From Nissolia schottii (taxonomy: Eukaryota; Streptophyta; Magnoliopsida; Fabales; Fabaceae), in contig QANU01068867.1 in the NCBI GenBank assembly GCA_003254905.1, positions 388,817 through 452,816 of the forward strand: 64,000 nucleotides of DNA, in the 5' to 3' direction. The first letter of the stretch is position 1. Each line of letters opens with the position of its first letter. The translations under genes were made by a program, and so were the position numbers. Positions 22,638-33,677 of the stretch are shown one piece after another. Under the pieces are notes generated by a model that was not told the origin of the DNA, did no database searches, and saw only the letters and a list, made by a program, of their open reading frames with translations.

Positions 22638-25600
22638 ATGAGCTTGGGAAGCAGAGGGAAAATGAAAGAGACGAGCTTCTCGCTCTCAGCATCAGCTGCA
22701 AGCAACATGAGCACCAACGCCAACGCCAACGCCAACAACCTCAACAAAGCACTTGCTCGGTACAGTGCAGATGCTGAGATTCTGGCCGAGTTCGAGCAAT
22801 CCGGCGTCTCCGGGAAGTCATTCGACTACTCGAGGTCGGTTCTTGACCCTCCGCCCAAGTCAGTCTCTGAAGAGAAAATGGTTGCGTACTTGTCCAAAAT
22901 CCAGAGGGGTGGCCTCGTCCAACCCTACGGCTGCATGCTTGCAATTGAAGAGCCCACTTTCAGAGTCATTGGGTTCAGTGAGAATTGCTTCCACCTGCTG
23001 GGTTTGGAGAGGCAGTTTGATCTGATCGGGGCTGACGCCACGACCCTGTTCACCCCTCCTTCCGGGGCTTCCCTCGCGAAAGCCGTGGCTTCCAGGGAAG
23101 TCACGCTTCTGAACCCGGTCTGGGTGTATGCAAGGGCAACGCAGAAGCCCTTCTACGCTATCCTCCACAGGATTGATGTCGGGGTTGTGATCGATTTGGA
23201 GCCGGCGCGGTCCAGCGACCCGGCATTGTCGTTTGCCGGGGCAGTGCAGTCGCAGAAGCTGGCCGTCAGGGCAATCTCAAGGCTGCAATCCCTTCCTGGG
23301 GAAGATATTGGCCTCCTTTGCGACACCGTCGTTGAGGAAGTGCAGAAGCTTACTGGATATGACAGGGTTATGGTGTACAAGTTCCACGAGGACGATCATG
23401 GCGAGGTCGTGTCTGAGATTAGGAGGTCGGATTTGGAGCCTTACTTGGGGTTGCATTATCCTGCCACGGATATCCCTCAAGCCGCCCGGTTCTTGTTCAA
23501 GCAGAACCGGGTGAGGATGATCCACGATTGCCAGGCTAAGCCTGTTAAGGTCATCCAGAGCCAAGAGTTGAGGCGGCCTCTTTGCTTGGTCAACTCAACC
23601 CTTAGGTCACCACACGGCTGCCACACACAGTACATGACTAACATGGGCTCGATCGCCTCTCTTGTCATGGCGGTTATAGTCAATGATAACGACACGACAA
23701 GGCTTTGGGGCCTGCTAGTTTGTCACCACACCTCACAGCGCTATGTGCCTTTCCCCGTTCGCTATGCTTGCGAGTTCCTTATGCAGGCTTTTGGAGTGCA
23801 GCTTTACATGGAGATCCAGCTGGCAGCGCAGATGGCAGAGAAGAGGATGCTTAAAACACAAACCTTGCTGTGTGACATGCTCCTTCGCGATGCTCCGTTT
23901 GGCATTGTGGCTCAGTCTCCTAGTATCATGGATCTCGTCAAGTGTGATGGGGCGGCCTTGTACTATGATGGAAACTGTTGGTTGTTAGGAACAACCCCAA
24001 CCGAATCACAGGTGAAAGACATTACCGAGTGGCTGCTCAGTGATCATGGGGACTCAACAGGTTTGAGCACAGATAGTTTGGCCGATGCTGGTTATCCGGG
24101 TGCCGCTTCGCTAGGGGACGCGGTTTGTGGCATGGCCACAGCAAGAATCAGTTCAAGGCATTTCTTGTTCTGGTTCAGGTCTCATACTGCTAAGGAAGTC
24201 AAATGGGGAGGAGCCAAGCACCATCCGAAGGATAAGGATGATGGAGGAAAAATGAACCCAAGGTCATCATTCAATGCTTTTCTTGAAGTAGTCAAAAGCA
24301 AGAGTTTGCCTTGGGATATTCCAGAAATCAATGCTATTCACTCATTGCAACTAATAATGAGAGATTCATTCCACGACACCGAGAACAGCAGTCTTAAGGC
24401 TCTAAACTACGTACAGAAAAGCGAAACTTCAATCGGTGGGAATGGGATGGATGAACTCAGTTCAGTAGCATTTGAAATGGTGAGATTAATTGAGACAGCA
24501 ACAGTTCCAATTTTTGGGGTTGACTCAGGTGGCCTGATCAATGGATGGAATGCGAAAATTGCTGAATTGACAGGTTTGCAGATAAAAGAGGCAATGGGAA
24601 AATCTCTAGTAAATGAAGTAGTACATGCAGACTCGCGTGAAAATCTTGAAAACATTCAAAGTAGAGCCTTGCAAGGTAAATCAGTTCTTTTAGCAAAGAT
24701 CAATGGTTAATCTGGAGTATATACTTTATTAACTCAATCTAGTGTTACATATGTCTCGTTGCTTGAATATATTACTCTGCACTCTGCTAGTAGCTATGGG
24801 GGTCATCTTCTAGAATTTGATTGAACCTCGATAGTCTAAAAATATTCAATTCATGAAGCTCACCCTCGTCAGCTGTCCTGGTTTCCAACAGTTATTTTAC
24901 TACTCAATCCTACACAGGTTCTTTGTGGTATCAGGACCCAAGATTGCAGAAGGAGAAAACTGAGGGAAAGTGGAGAGAGAAACCGAACTTAGTTTGTAAA
25001 CTGAATATCATTCATTAGAATTCATTGTAACTATAATAATACACTGCTATATTCCCAAAATAGGCATAGCAGAAGAAGGATTGACACAGAAACTATTAAC
25101 AGAACTAACAGAACAGAACTAATTGATAACTAACGGACTCCTAACCAACTAGTATTTAGACTAACAAACCGAACTAACCCTTAAGCCTAACAGACTCATC
25201 ATTCTTCTCTACAGGTTCATACCCTGTGATAACATATTGGAGATCCTGCTTTGTTGAAATCTTCATTATTAATTCATATTTGCCTCTCGTTTGCTCCCCT
25301 AAGCATCTTATTTATGAATTTAATTTTGAAATGATTCCAAGTCTCTGAACATCTCAAGAATGAACGTTTATGGAGTAAACTTTATAGGGCTATGGGCAAA
25401 CATATATCTCTGGTTTACCTTGGTAATGAATGTCGATTTCACCGGTGTCCAGTGTTGATGCAAAATCTAAAGACCGGAGTTATTGAGTTGAATATGCCTT
25501 TGAAATGGTGTGGAAGTATCACTGATGACTTGTAGCATGTTCGGTTATGCTTTTGGAAGGCCTCGAACCATGATTCGGGCAAAATCTGTTCTCTTATAAC

Positions 25601-28401
25601 TTTTGACCATACCATGGTTTTGAGGTTCCAAAAGCAAAACCAAACATGCTATTGGAATTTTATTTGCAATCTGATTTTAATTCCTTCTCTTTCAGAGTTT
25701 TCTGGTTATACATTCATTCCTGTCATTCTTGATGTAGAAGTGAAGTGTCCATTGCATATGTGTCAATTACTGGTGCATTCTTATCTTCAGGTCAGGAGGA
25801 CAAAAATGTGGAGTTGAAGCTGAAACACTTTGGGCTTCATCTGCAAAATGAAGTTGTATATCTCATAGTCAATGCCTGCACAAGTAGGGACTACACCAAT
25901 TCTGTTGTTGGGGTATGCTTTGTAGGTCAAGATATCACTTATGAGAAAGTTGTTCTAGACAAATTCATAAAGTTGGAAGGTGATTACAAAGCTATCATAC
26001 AGAGTCTCAGTCCGCTGATCCCACCCATATTTGCTTCTGATGAGAATGCCTGCTGCTCTGAATGGAATGCAGCCATGGAGAGGATAACTGGTTGGAGGAG
26101 AGATGAAGTCATAGGAAAAATGCTTCCTGGGGAAATCTTTGGAAATTTTTGTAGATTGAAAGGTCAAGATACATTGACTAATTTTATGATTTTACTGTAT
26201 CGTGGAATAAGCGGTCAAGATTTCGAGAAGTTCCCCTTTGGATTTTTCGATAGAAATGGAGGACTTGTAGAGGCTTACATAACAGCAAACAAGAGGATTG
26301 ATGCGGCTGGGAATATGATCGGCTGTTTCTGCTTCTTGCAGATTGTATCAGCAGATCCGGATCGGCCTTCTGAAGAATGCAAGCCCCAGGGTAGGAAGAA
26401 AAATGTTTCTGAATATAAGGAGTTGGCTTATGTACTACAAGAGTTGAAGAATCCTTTAAATGGTATTCGATTCACACACAAACTTCTGGAAAATACGGCT
26501 ATCTCAGAAAACCAGAAACAATTTCTTGAAACTAGTAATGCATGTGAAAGACAGATAATGGCAATTATTGAGGACACAGATTTAGGAAGTATCAACCAAG
26601 GGTAAGCACTCTTGTTCCATTTTCGTGGGCATGAATTCTCTCCGTGTTAAAATTTCCTTTCTCAACTTATCGTTGGTGTGCAATTTATCATTTTATTAAT
26701 GTTCTGTGTGTACATATATGCATACATATATACAATCATTTGTACAAACTAGAAAGACAAATATAAATAAATACTGACTTCCTTAAATTTAATATTAATA
26801 ATAGCAGCACTGTGCAGCTAAACATGGAAGAATTTCGTCTGGGGAATATTTTAGATGCCATTGTCAGTCAAGTCATGATCTTGATAAGAGTGAAAAACTT
26901 GCAGCTGTTTCATGAAATTCCTGATGAAATCAAGACACTCGGTCTATACGGTGACCAAATTAAGCTTCAGGTGGTCTTGTCTGATTTTCTCCTTAATGTA
27001 GCCAACCATACATCTCCCAATGGCTGGGTTGAAATCAAGATTTCACCTGGTTTAAAGATAATACAGGATGGTGATGAGTTTATCCATCTGAAATTCAGGT
27101 ACATACACAAACTTAGAATTTGCTTTCTCTCTTCATATCATTTATAGCTGGTTAATAAGGTTGCTTATATTTTTTAATATATGAATGTTGTGTTTGGTTC
27201 ATGTTATGAATCAGTTATGAATATGTTTAAAATTTAGACCTTTTTGACTGTGAAGTCCAACTTTCTTTGACTTTAATGTACCTCCTGTTGCATTATGTGT
27301 TTTCTAGTTAACAAATCTTATAAAACCATGTGAATTTTCTTCCTTTTTGCTTATGTTGACTATAGATATCCAGTATTGAAATTCAAACTAATTTATATAG
27401 GTGCAGAAACGCCTTAATATTATATTAATGAAGAGTATCCATTGTTTAACTTTATGTGAATCTAGGATCATAAAAAGTGACCTAGTGAGTCATATTACTC
27501 TACGTGTCCCCACCCGCTTTGCTAGACACCAGCCGTTTTGCCTTATCATTGACATTGGAGCTAATAACTGCATATAAGTTGTTGCATTTCATGTTGTAAA
27601 TAATAAATAATCTGTAAGATTGGGAAGCTGAAGCATCATAGTAGGTTGTGTTTGCAGCTTTTATGGACCAACTATGATGATATCTGTAATATCAGATATT
27701 AGATTGTTGTTACTTAAGCCTGCTATGAAACTTTCATTAACATCACCTAGAAGTTTTCTGTAATGAATTTAACCCCTTTCGCCTTTTTAGTTTGCTATAA
27801 TGCCTCACTCTATTGCTTCTAGTCTTCTAAATAGAATTTTTATTCTTTTTATTTCTTTTTCAATTTTTTATATTTGAATACTTTATAAAATATTCTTCTT
27901 TCATAGATGATCATGGGCCTGACCTTTTCTCACTTTAGATTCTAAATTATCTGCATAGTTAATGTCATAAACAAAGCATTGCTAATATCACATGCCGTTA
28001 CAAATGAGTATGGCTATTACTGCTTATATGACTCTGCTTTAGAAATGGCCATAATTCTTGCCTCCAGTTTCTATGATATATAAGTTACTTCGAGGAAACA
28101 AACAAGATTATTGTGCAGACTGAAGTCTCATTTTACCATTTTTTTTTTCTCTTGCAGAATGACCCATTCTGGTCAAGGTCTTCCTTCCACTATTCTTCAG
28201 GATATGTTTGAAGGAGGGAATCAGTTGACTACAAAGGAAGGTCTAGGGCTACATATGTCTAGGAAAATGCTTAGTAGGATGAATGGTCATGTTCATTATG
28301 TGAGAGAACAAAATAAGTGCTATTTCCTCATTGATGTTGAACTTAGAGCAAGAAAAGAAAGGCAAAGGAATTTGCAAGCAGAGACAAGCTTGTTAAATTA
28401 G
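22638..28401 (+). CDS. PHYE: Phytochrome E-type photoreceptor
   Basis: This is a red/far-red photoreceptor binding phytochromobilin. Exons are 22638-24675, 25791-26601, 26805-27098 and 28158-28401; they total 3387 nt, so 1128 residues. The order is: short Ser-rich N-terminus with an Ala-Asn repeat, PAS (~80-190), GAF (~220-400), PHY (~415-590), two PAS repeats (from [19 protein letters not shown], ~613) and the histidine-kinase-related domain (~900-1120). The chromophore cysteine is Cys328 in [13 protein letters not shown] (codon 23619-23621), and [13 protein letters not shown] precedes it. In the kinase-like region, [15 protein letters not shown] has no histidine at the phospho-acceptor place, as in other plant phytochromes. 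I call it PHYE rather than PHYB because of the short N-terminus and blocks such as [11 protein letters not shown] and [13 protein letters not shown]. All splice joins keep frame and no damage is seen. Intron 1 (1.1 kb) and intron 3 (1.06 kb) are long. Confidence 0.95.
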
Positions 28402-29555
28402 CTTTGTTAACTAGATTCCCCCTACAAGTGTCATATATAGGCAGAGAAGTCTGTGATCTAGATATGTAGCTTGATAGAAAGTGCTCATTTTTCTGGATCT
28501 TTTAGCCAATACATATATTCCTCTCTACTTTGGCTTAAAGATACTACAAACATGTACAATGTACCTCGACCCAATTCAAATTATGTCACTTTGGCCACCA
28601 AATGCTTAGCTATTAAGGAACACAAAATATAGATTTGCTATAGTTAGACTCACGCGATGCACGGAAAAACTCTCTCAAATAAATGAAAGTTGCTTCCTTC
28701 GCAGCCGTCGCCACATCCGTTCTGCAAATGGGTGTTGTGCTTTTGTGATGTCGTCAATAGCGTTGATGTTGTGGGCGGTGGAAATGCGGTTGAGACAACA
28801 CCACTGGCAAGCAAAGATGGTAAGGAAGGACAGGTTCTTTTAGAGGGCGATGTGGTCGACGATCTTGGAGATGCAGATGAGACCATTATATGAGCCTATG
28901 AGTGAGATACAGCTAATGTTGAACATGAGGGAAAGGGGAGGTGTATTGGGAATGGCAGTAGAGGGTGAGGAGGGTTGGGGCAAAATTGGGGGTTACAGAT
29001 TTGGAAAGGTGGAGAGAGAAGCAACGTCACGGTTGCCGTTGCCACTCATACCATACCATGGCCATGGAGCTTGTGCCCTTCCTCGTTCTGTGTTGAAGTT
29101 ATTTATTTTATTCGGCTTCTATATTTTTGTTTGTTTGTTCTGTTTGATATTGTTAGGTTGGCCATTGACTTGTATTTGTTTTTTATGATTAATCTTCTTA
29201 CATTGTTAGGGGCTGCATTCCTGAGGAGAGTGAGAAGAAGACTGTGAGATTGCCAAATCATCAAATTAGATGACGTGGCAATGTTATAAATGTGCACTAG
29301 GATTAATAGATTATATAGATATATAGATAAACATAGATTTATGGGGCAATTTTATCAAATTAGTCTTATTTTAACCATATCACTTATGTATATTCCCAAG
29401 GTTGGGGCATAATTAGAAGTTTAATAATAAGTTTTCCATAAAAGGTAGTTAGCATGATAACAAGAAGCAAATAAGAGGAATGCCGAAAAGAATGTGAGGG
29501 TCAAAACTGTTTCAAGAATCCTGCGCAACTCTGTCTAGTCTAGTCTACTTCTAAT
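28402..29555. other. Spacer between PHYE and the MADS gene
   Basis: PHYE 3' UTR is followed by a GC-richer patch (28680-29060) with overlapping open frames on both strands. No frame has a known family or codon-level support, so I do not call a gene. Confidence 0.5.
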
Positions 29556-30599
29556 TCATGTCATTGAATAATTGAGGTTGGAGAGTTGACTAGTGCCATC
29601 CAAAAGCTCACATGGTTGATTGATCCAGCTCTCTAGCTCATCAAAATCACTAGCCCATTCCACAGCCTTGGCATATTGACTGCCCCAGTCCAGAGGCTCA
29701 CCAACATGATCCGTAGAATCTACATCACCGCCGCCGCCACCGCCGCCACCGCCACCACCACCACCACCATTTTGTACTTCAGTACAATCCGGAGGAGACA
29801 CTTCGTCAACCTTTGAGTCCACCATCACATTATGCTTTGCTGCCATCATCAACTGCGTCATAGGCTCCTCTCCAACTTGATAAGTAGCATCCACGTCATC
29901 ATTATCTCCCGCCATCATCAATTGCATCTGATTTGGATCAAGGTGATCGAGAAAGTGTAGTTGGCTATTATGATCAAGTGGCATCATATCCGTAGGAGTT
30001 GGGATAAGCTGCTGCCCTTGAGACAAGTGCTGCATGGAATAATTCAGTTGGGTTGAATTTGAGAAGAGGGCAACACTTTCTGATTGATCCATGTTCTGTT
30101 GTACAAAACCCAAGTTTGTTTTCTTCTTCAACGCGTCGATTCGTTGATTACAAGCTCCAATCTTAGCATCCAACGCAGCAATGAACTTCGTCAGGTGCTC
30201 CTCGTCTAAGCTTCTGAAAATTGGATCAAAGCTAGGATATTTGAACCCAAGGATCTCTTTTTGCGTTTTGGAAATATCACCTTCAACCGCATTCTTCCTG
30301 CTCTCATAAAAGTCTTTGAGATCATAGCTCTTAGGAGGTCTCACATTCTTTTCAGCCTCATACTTTTCGATGATGGAGCGGACTTCTTGCGGTTCTTCGG
30401 GCCAAATCAGCTGTCGCCGCCCATTGCCATCACGGCCGCCTTCGCCATCCTCTCCATAGATAATCAAGCAGGCTTCAACTCCACACTTGGAGCAAAGTTC
30501 CTTCACTTTGTTCTTGATTGAAACACTTCTTTGCCTAAAAGTCAATTGACGCCTCTTCTCGCCTAGGATGCATTCCCATTTTATTCCTTTACGACCCAT
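29556..30599 (-). CDS. Type I (M-gamma) MADS-box transcription factor, AGL80-like
   Basis: Type I MADS proteins act mostly in the female gametophyte and endosperm, and M-gamma members pair with M-alpha partners. This is a single exon of 347 residues, typical of type I genes. The MADS domain starts MGRKGIKWECILGEKRRQLT and continues FRQRSVSIKNKVKELCSKCGVEACLIIYG, diverged from the canonical KRKKGLFKKA pattern at several basic positions. An M-gamma style region follows (WPEEPQEVRSIIEKYEA, then FKYPSFDPIFRSLDEEHL and ALDAKIGACNQRI). The C-terminal third has Gln/Met-rich stretches and a run of about 14 glycines (codons near 29730-29770). The start at 30599 is the canonical MGRK; the frame is open 11 codons further upstream. 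The gene is intact, but the diverged MADS box and glycine run leave its DNA binding uncertain. Confidence 0.9.
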   Translation of the reverse strand: MGRKGIKWECILGEKRRQLTFRQRSVSIKNKVKELCSKCGVEACLIIYGEDGEGGRDGNGRRQLIWPEEPQEVRSIIEKYEAEKNVRPPKSYDLKDFYESRKNAVEGDISKTQKEILGFKYPSFDPIFRSLDEEHLTKFIAALDAKIGACNQRIDALKKKTNLGFVQQNMDQSESVALFSNSTQLNYSMQHLSQGQQLIPTPTDMMPLDHNSQLHFLDHLDPNQMQLMMAGDNDDVDATYQVGEEPMTQLMMAAKHNVMVDSKVDEVSPPDCTEVQNGGGGGGGGGGGGGGDVDSTDHVGEPLDWGSQYAKAVEWASDFDELESWINQPCELLDGTSQLSNLNYSMT

Positions 30600-30602
30600 C
30601 TT

Positions 30603-32150
30603 CAAACACCTGCAGCATGTATGTGGGGCCACAAATCAGTCAATAGGGAGAGAAATTGATTTCTCAACATATAATAATTAAAATCCACAACATAAAAATT
30701 AATTAACAGGTAACAATCGGAGGGGGAGCAATGTCAAAACGTAAATTAATCCATACAACATAATGCCTCAAAATATTCAAATGCGAGCATCACTCAGCAA
30801 AACTGAAATTGTCACATAAAATCTAAACTAAAATTCAAAGCTAGTATAAGTAAAACATTTTTCTTGCCTCTTTCGATCATAATGGAAACAACAGTGAAAG
30901 ATAGTTGAAGAAATGCGTGGCCACAATTCCTCCATCTCATGTCTCATCAAATTAGAACCGAAGAATTTCGTAGAAACTAAGTAAAAGAAGCACCAGATAA
31001 AAGCAGACAATGTCAAAGCAAAGCCAACAATAAAGAAAACAAGGATTACGCTTTGATTAATGGGTAGTGCGTGGTTTATGTGTTGGTGGGTTTTATGGCA
31101 ATGGGTAGAGCCTTATATGTAAGGAACTAGGTGAAGTCTTTTCTGGTTCGTGGTCTTTTCTGATTACTGTTAGTTTACATGATGATTTCTTGAATTAATG
31201 TGCTAAACGGATGCATCTGCATGTGTTTGCTTCAATCTATTGATTTACTGAATAAAAACTTTGAGAAGAAAAGAGAAAACAACGATAACAAATAAAAGCA
31301 ATGGCCATACACACAAAGCATGAAAATTATTGTAGTACTTACTGTTCGAAGAGAGAAGAACGTCTGAAAATCAAGACAGTGAAGAATTTTAAGGAGAGAA
31401 GGTAATTCAAGACTCAAAAATATCAAAACAAAACAACGATAAAGTGAACAACACAAAAGAAATCAATTCACGACAGTGAAGTTCAGCACATACACGAAGA
31501 TTTCAAGCGGTTGTCTTGCGTTTAATGGCTTCCCTCAAACTATGTGTGGAAAGAGAGAGGTAACATGCAATGAATTTATAGAACTTGGAGATTAATCTAT
31601 GATCTTATTTGTGAACCTAAACTTCAGCTTTTAATTACAGAGACATAATCAACGGTCCAATACTATTTTCCCTTCGGATTTACCACAAGAATGTTGTTTG
31701 TTATACCCTAGAATTAAAACGAATCAAAAAATATATCGGAAACAGATCTACAAGATTAAAATATCTAATGTTCATTCATTACCAAATCATTGATTGACAA
31801 AAATTATAACCAACAATTAATACCCCGCAATTAATATCCTCCGTCGAATTAAATTACAGTATTTGTATACAAAAGATTTACTTACATAGCAAGTAATATC
31901 TTATACTTCAAAATATCATCGCTTGAGCGAAGCATGCATTTTTTTGACCCCTTCTTTGTAATGACGGAAGAATGTATTAAACCAACCCAGAAAAATGAAA
32001 TCAACCTAACTAGAATTCATTTTTTTTATTTTGTCTTTTGTACAATTCAAATGTACAAATGTACATACACACTACTATCATTTACGTAGTTTAAAGTGGC
32101 TGAAGTTTTGGATTTATTTCTTGTGGATATATATATATATATATATATAT
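30603..32150. other. Upstream DNA of MADS gene and AT-rich spacer
   Basis: No gene is recognised. The end is a TA microsatellite (32129-32150), which is the insertion site of the large Tat-type retrotransposon; the same microsatellite continues on the other side at 52430-52456. Confidence 0.55.
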
Positions 32151-32668
32151 TGTTCCGAAGTATGCATCTCGGTCCACTCTCTGGATCCTGGAGCTCTGGG
32201 GCTTGACCAAGGCTCTGGCACGATCTCTGGACTCGGGTTGCGGTGGGTGCCTGCAAACACTCCAACGCTCAAGTAAGCAAGGGTTCAAGGAGTATAGTAA
32301 GTGATAATTGGATGATCTCTCATACCTGGGGTATGGGTTACTATATAGTTGAGGTGGTTGAGGTTCTTTCGCGTGTCACGGTGGTGGGAGAATATCTTGA
32401 CCCCGCGTATTGTGGAATGGCCGACGATCTCGGAACCGCCGAGCCCGAGCGGGTAAGACGAGAGTATCTTGCTGTGGTCTATCCCGATCAGATAGGACGA
32501 GAAGATCTCGGGCCCGTTGAGCACCAAGCAGGTGGGAAGAAGGATTCTCAGAGTCGGCTTAGGACTTGATTGGGCCGGTCAAGCTAGGGGGTCGGCGGAG
32601 CATTGGTTTTGGATCGCGCTTGGATCGCAAGGTTGCTAGGATGGGCCTTTATGGCCTAGTCAGTAACA
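32151..32668 (-). repeat. 3' LTR of Tat-type element
   Basis: This 518 bp repeat matches 51912-52429 throughout (shared tcctggagctctggggctt, ctccaacgctcaagtaagca, gtataagtgataattggatg-like blocks). It has TG...CA ends. The polypurine tract (GGGGGGGCTCC on the minus strand) abuts it at 32669. Confidence 0.93.
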
Positions 32669-32714
32669 GGAGCCCCCCCAGCTCGGAGCGCGGAGTGAAA
32701 CATGGGTCCGAGTT

Positions 32715-33677
32715 TGATACGAATCTCTAGAGGAATTTGGCCCAATCTTCACGGCGTAGGCAAAACAATAAGGAATTCAAATAAAACGAACAATTGAACA
32801 AAGCGATATGAGCAAACACTCCAGATTTGGGAAGGGAAAATTGGGAGTGATAGACCCTAAGTTTGTGGAGTTCAATGACCTAACAATGGTAATTAGCCAA
32901 CCAACGTTAAAAGGGATCGTGACCTGCTAATTAGACGATTGTTCAACCATGAACACAATTAAACCAAACCACACAACAACGCACCTGGGTTGAAGCACGA
33001 ATTGGGGGCTTTTGGAAGTTTGAATCACCAACCTTATAAAGAAGATTGACAAGACAAGGTCTCACAAGAGCAAAAGAAGATATAATAAAAACTCTCCCAA
33101 TGGGAGAAAGAATTCTGAAAATTCAGATTGTATTTCACTTCAAGGATGCCTTATGAATTACAAAGTTCTCCTATTTATAGGACTTATTAGAACCCTTTCA
33201 AATCACCACTATTCAGAAATTTATTGGTCACTATTTAACATTGATTACCCACTACATTATAAGCCACTAAAAACCATGCACTAAAATTCCACCTCCCAAA
33301 GTTAAATGCTCCACTAATAAAATTGGCTGTTAACTTCACCAACGAAAATGGCCACCTAAAAGACTTCGTTTGGTCTTCTTGTCTTCATGGAAGTTGAAGC
33401 ATTTTGTCTTAGCTTTCAAATGGCACCGGTTTCATCTTAATTGGATTACTACAGCCCAAGTTATCACAGGCTGCTCAAAGTCCAACGACAACATTATTGG
33501 TTTTGGGCTTGGATGATCATTACTTCTTTTGGGCTTGTATTTTCAGATTGCCATTGATTATTTAGAGCCAATACTTCTTTATTAACTATTTCTTGTATTC
33601 TTCTCATCCTTCCCCTTGTCATTGGGCCCCCATCTACTTGGACTTGGTCAATTGACTTGATGGCTGAGTTCATATCA
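32715..33677 (-). repeat. 3' LTR of non-autonomous gypsy element
   Basis: 963 bp, near-identical to 36606-37579. It lacks 11 bp (after gcccaagttat) present in the other LTR; the lost segment is bounded by a TTAT direct repeat, typical of a small slippage deletion. The last 61 codons of the element's ORF lie inside it. Confidence 0.93.

Noticed and set aside
24880..25210. Possible retroelement fragment in PHYE intron 1 (acagaactaacagaacag-type repeats)
   Set aside because: Only weak resemblance to an LTR; no ends or target duplication could be placed.
28650..29250. Overlapping ORFs after PHYE, one of them antisense
   Set aside because: No domain, biased Gly/Asp or Ser/Pro content that mirrors the other strand, and no splice or promoter context.
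32285..32569. ORFs within the 518 bp LTRs (also 51825-52434)
   Set aside because: Present in both LTR copies on both strands without a start context or domain; LTR sequence only.
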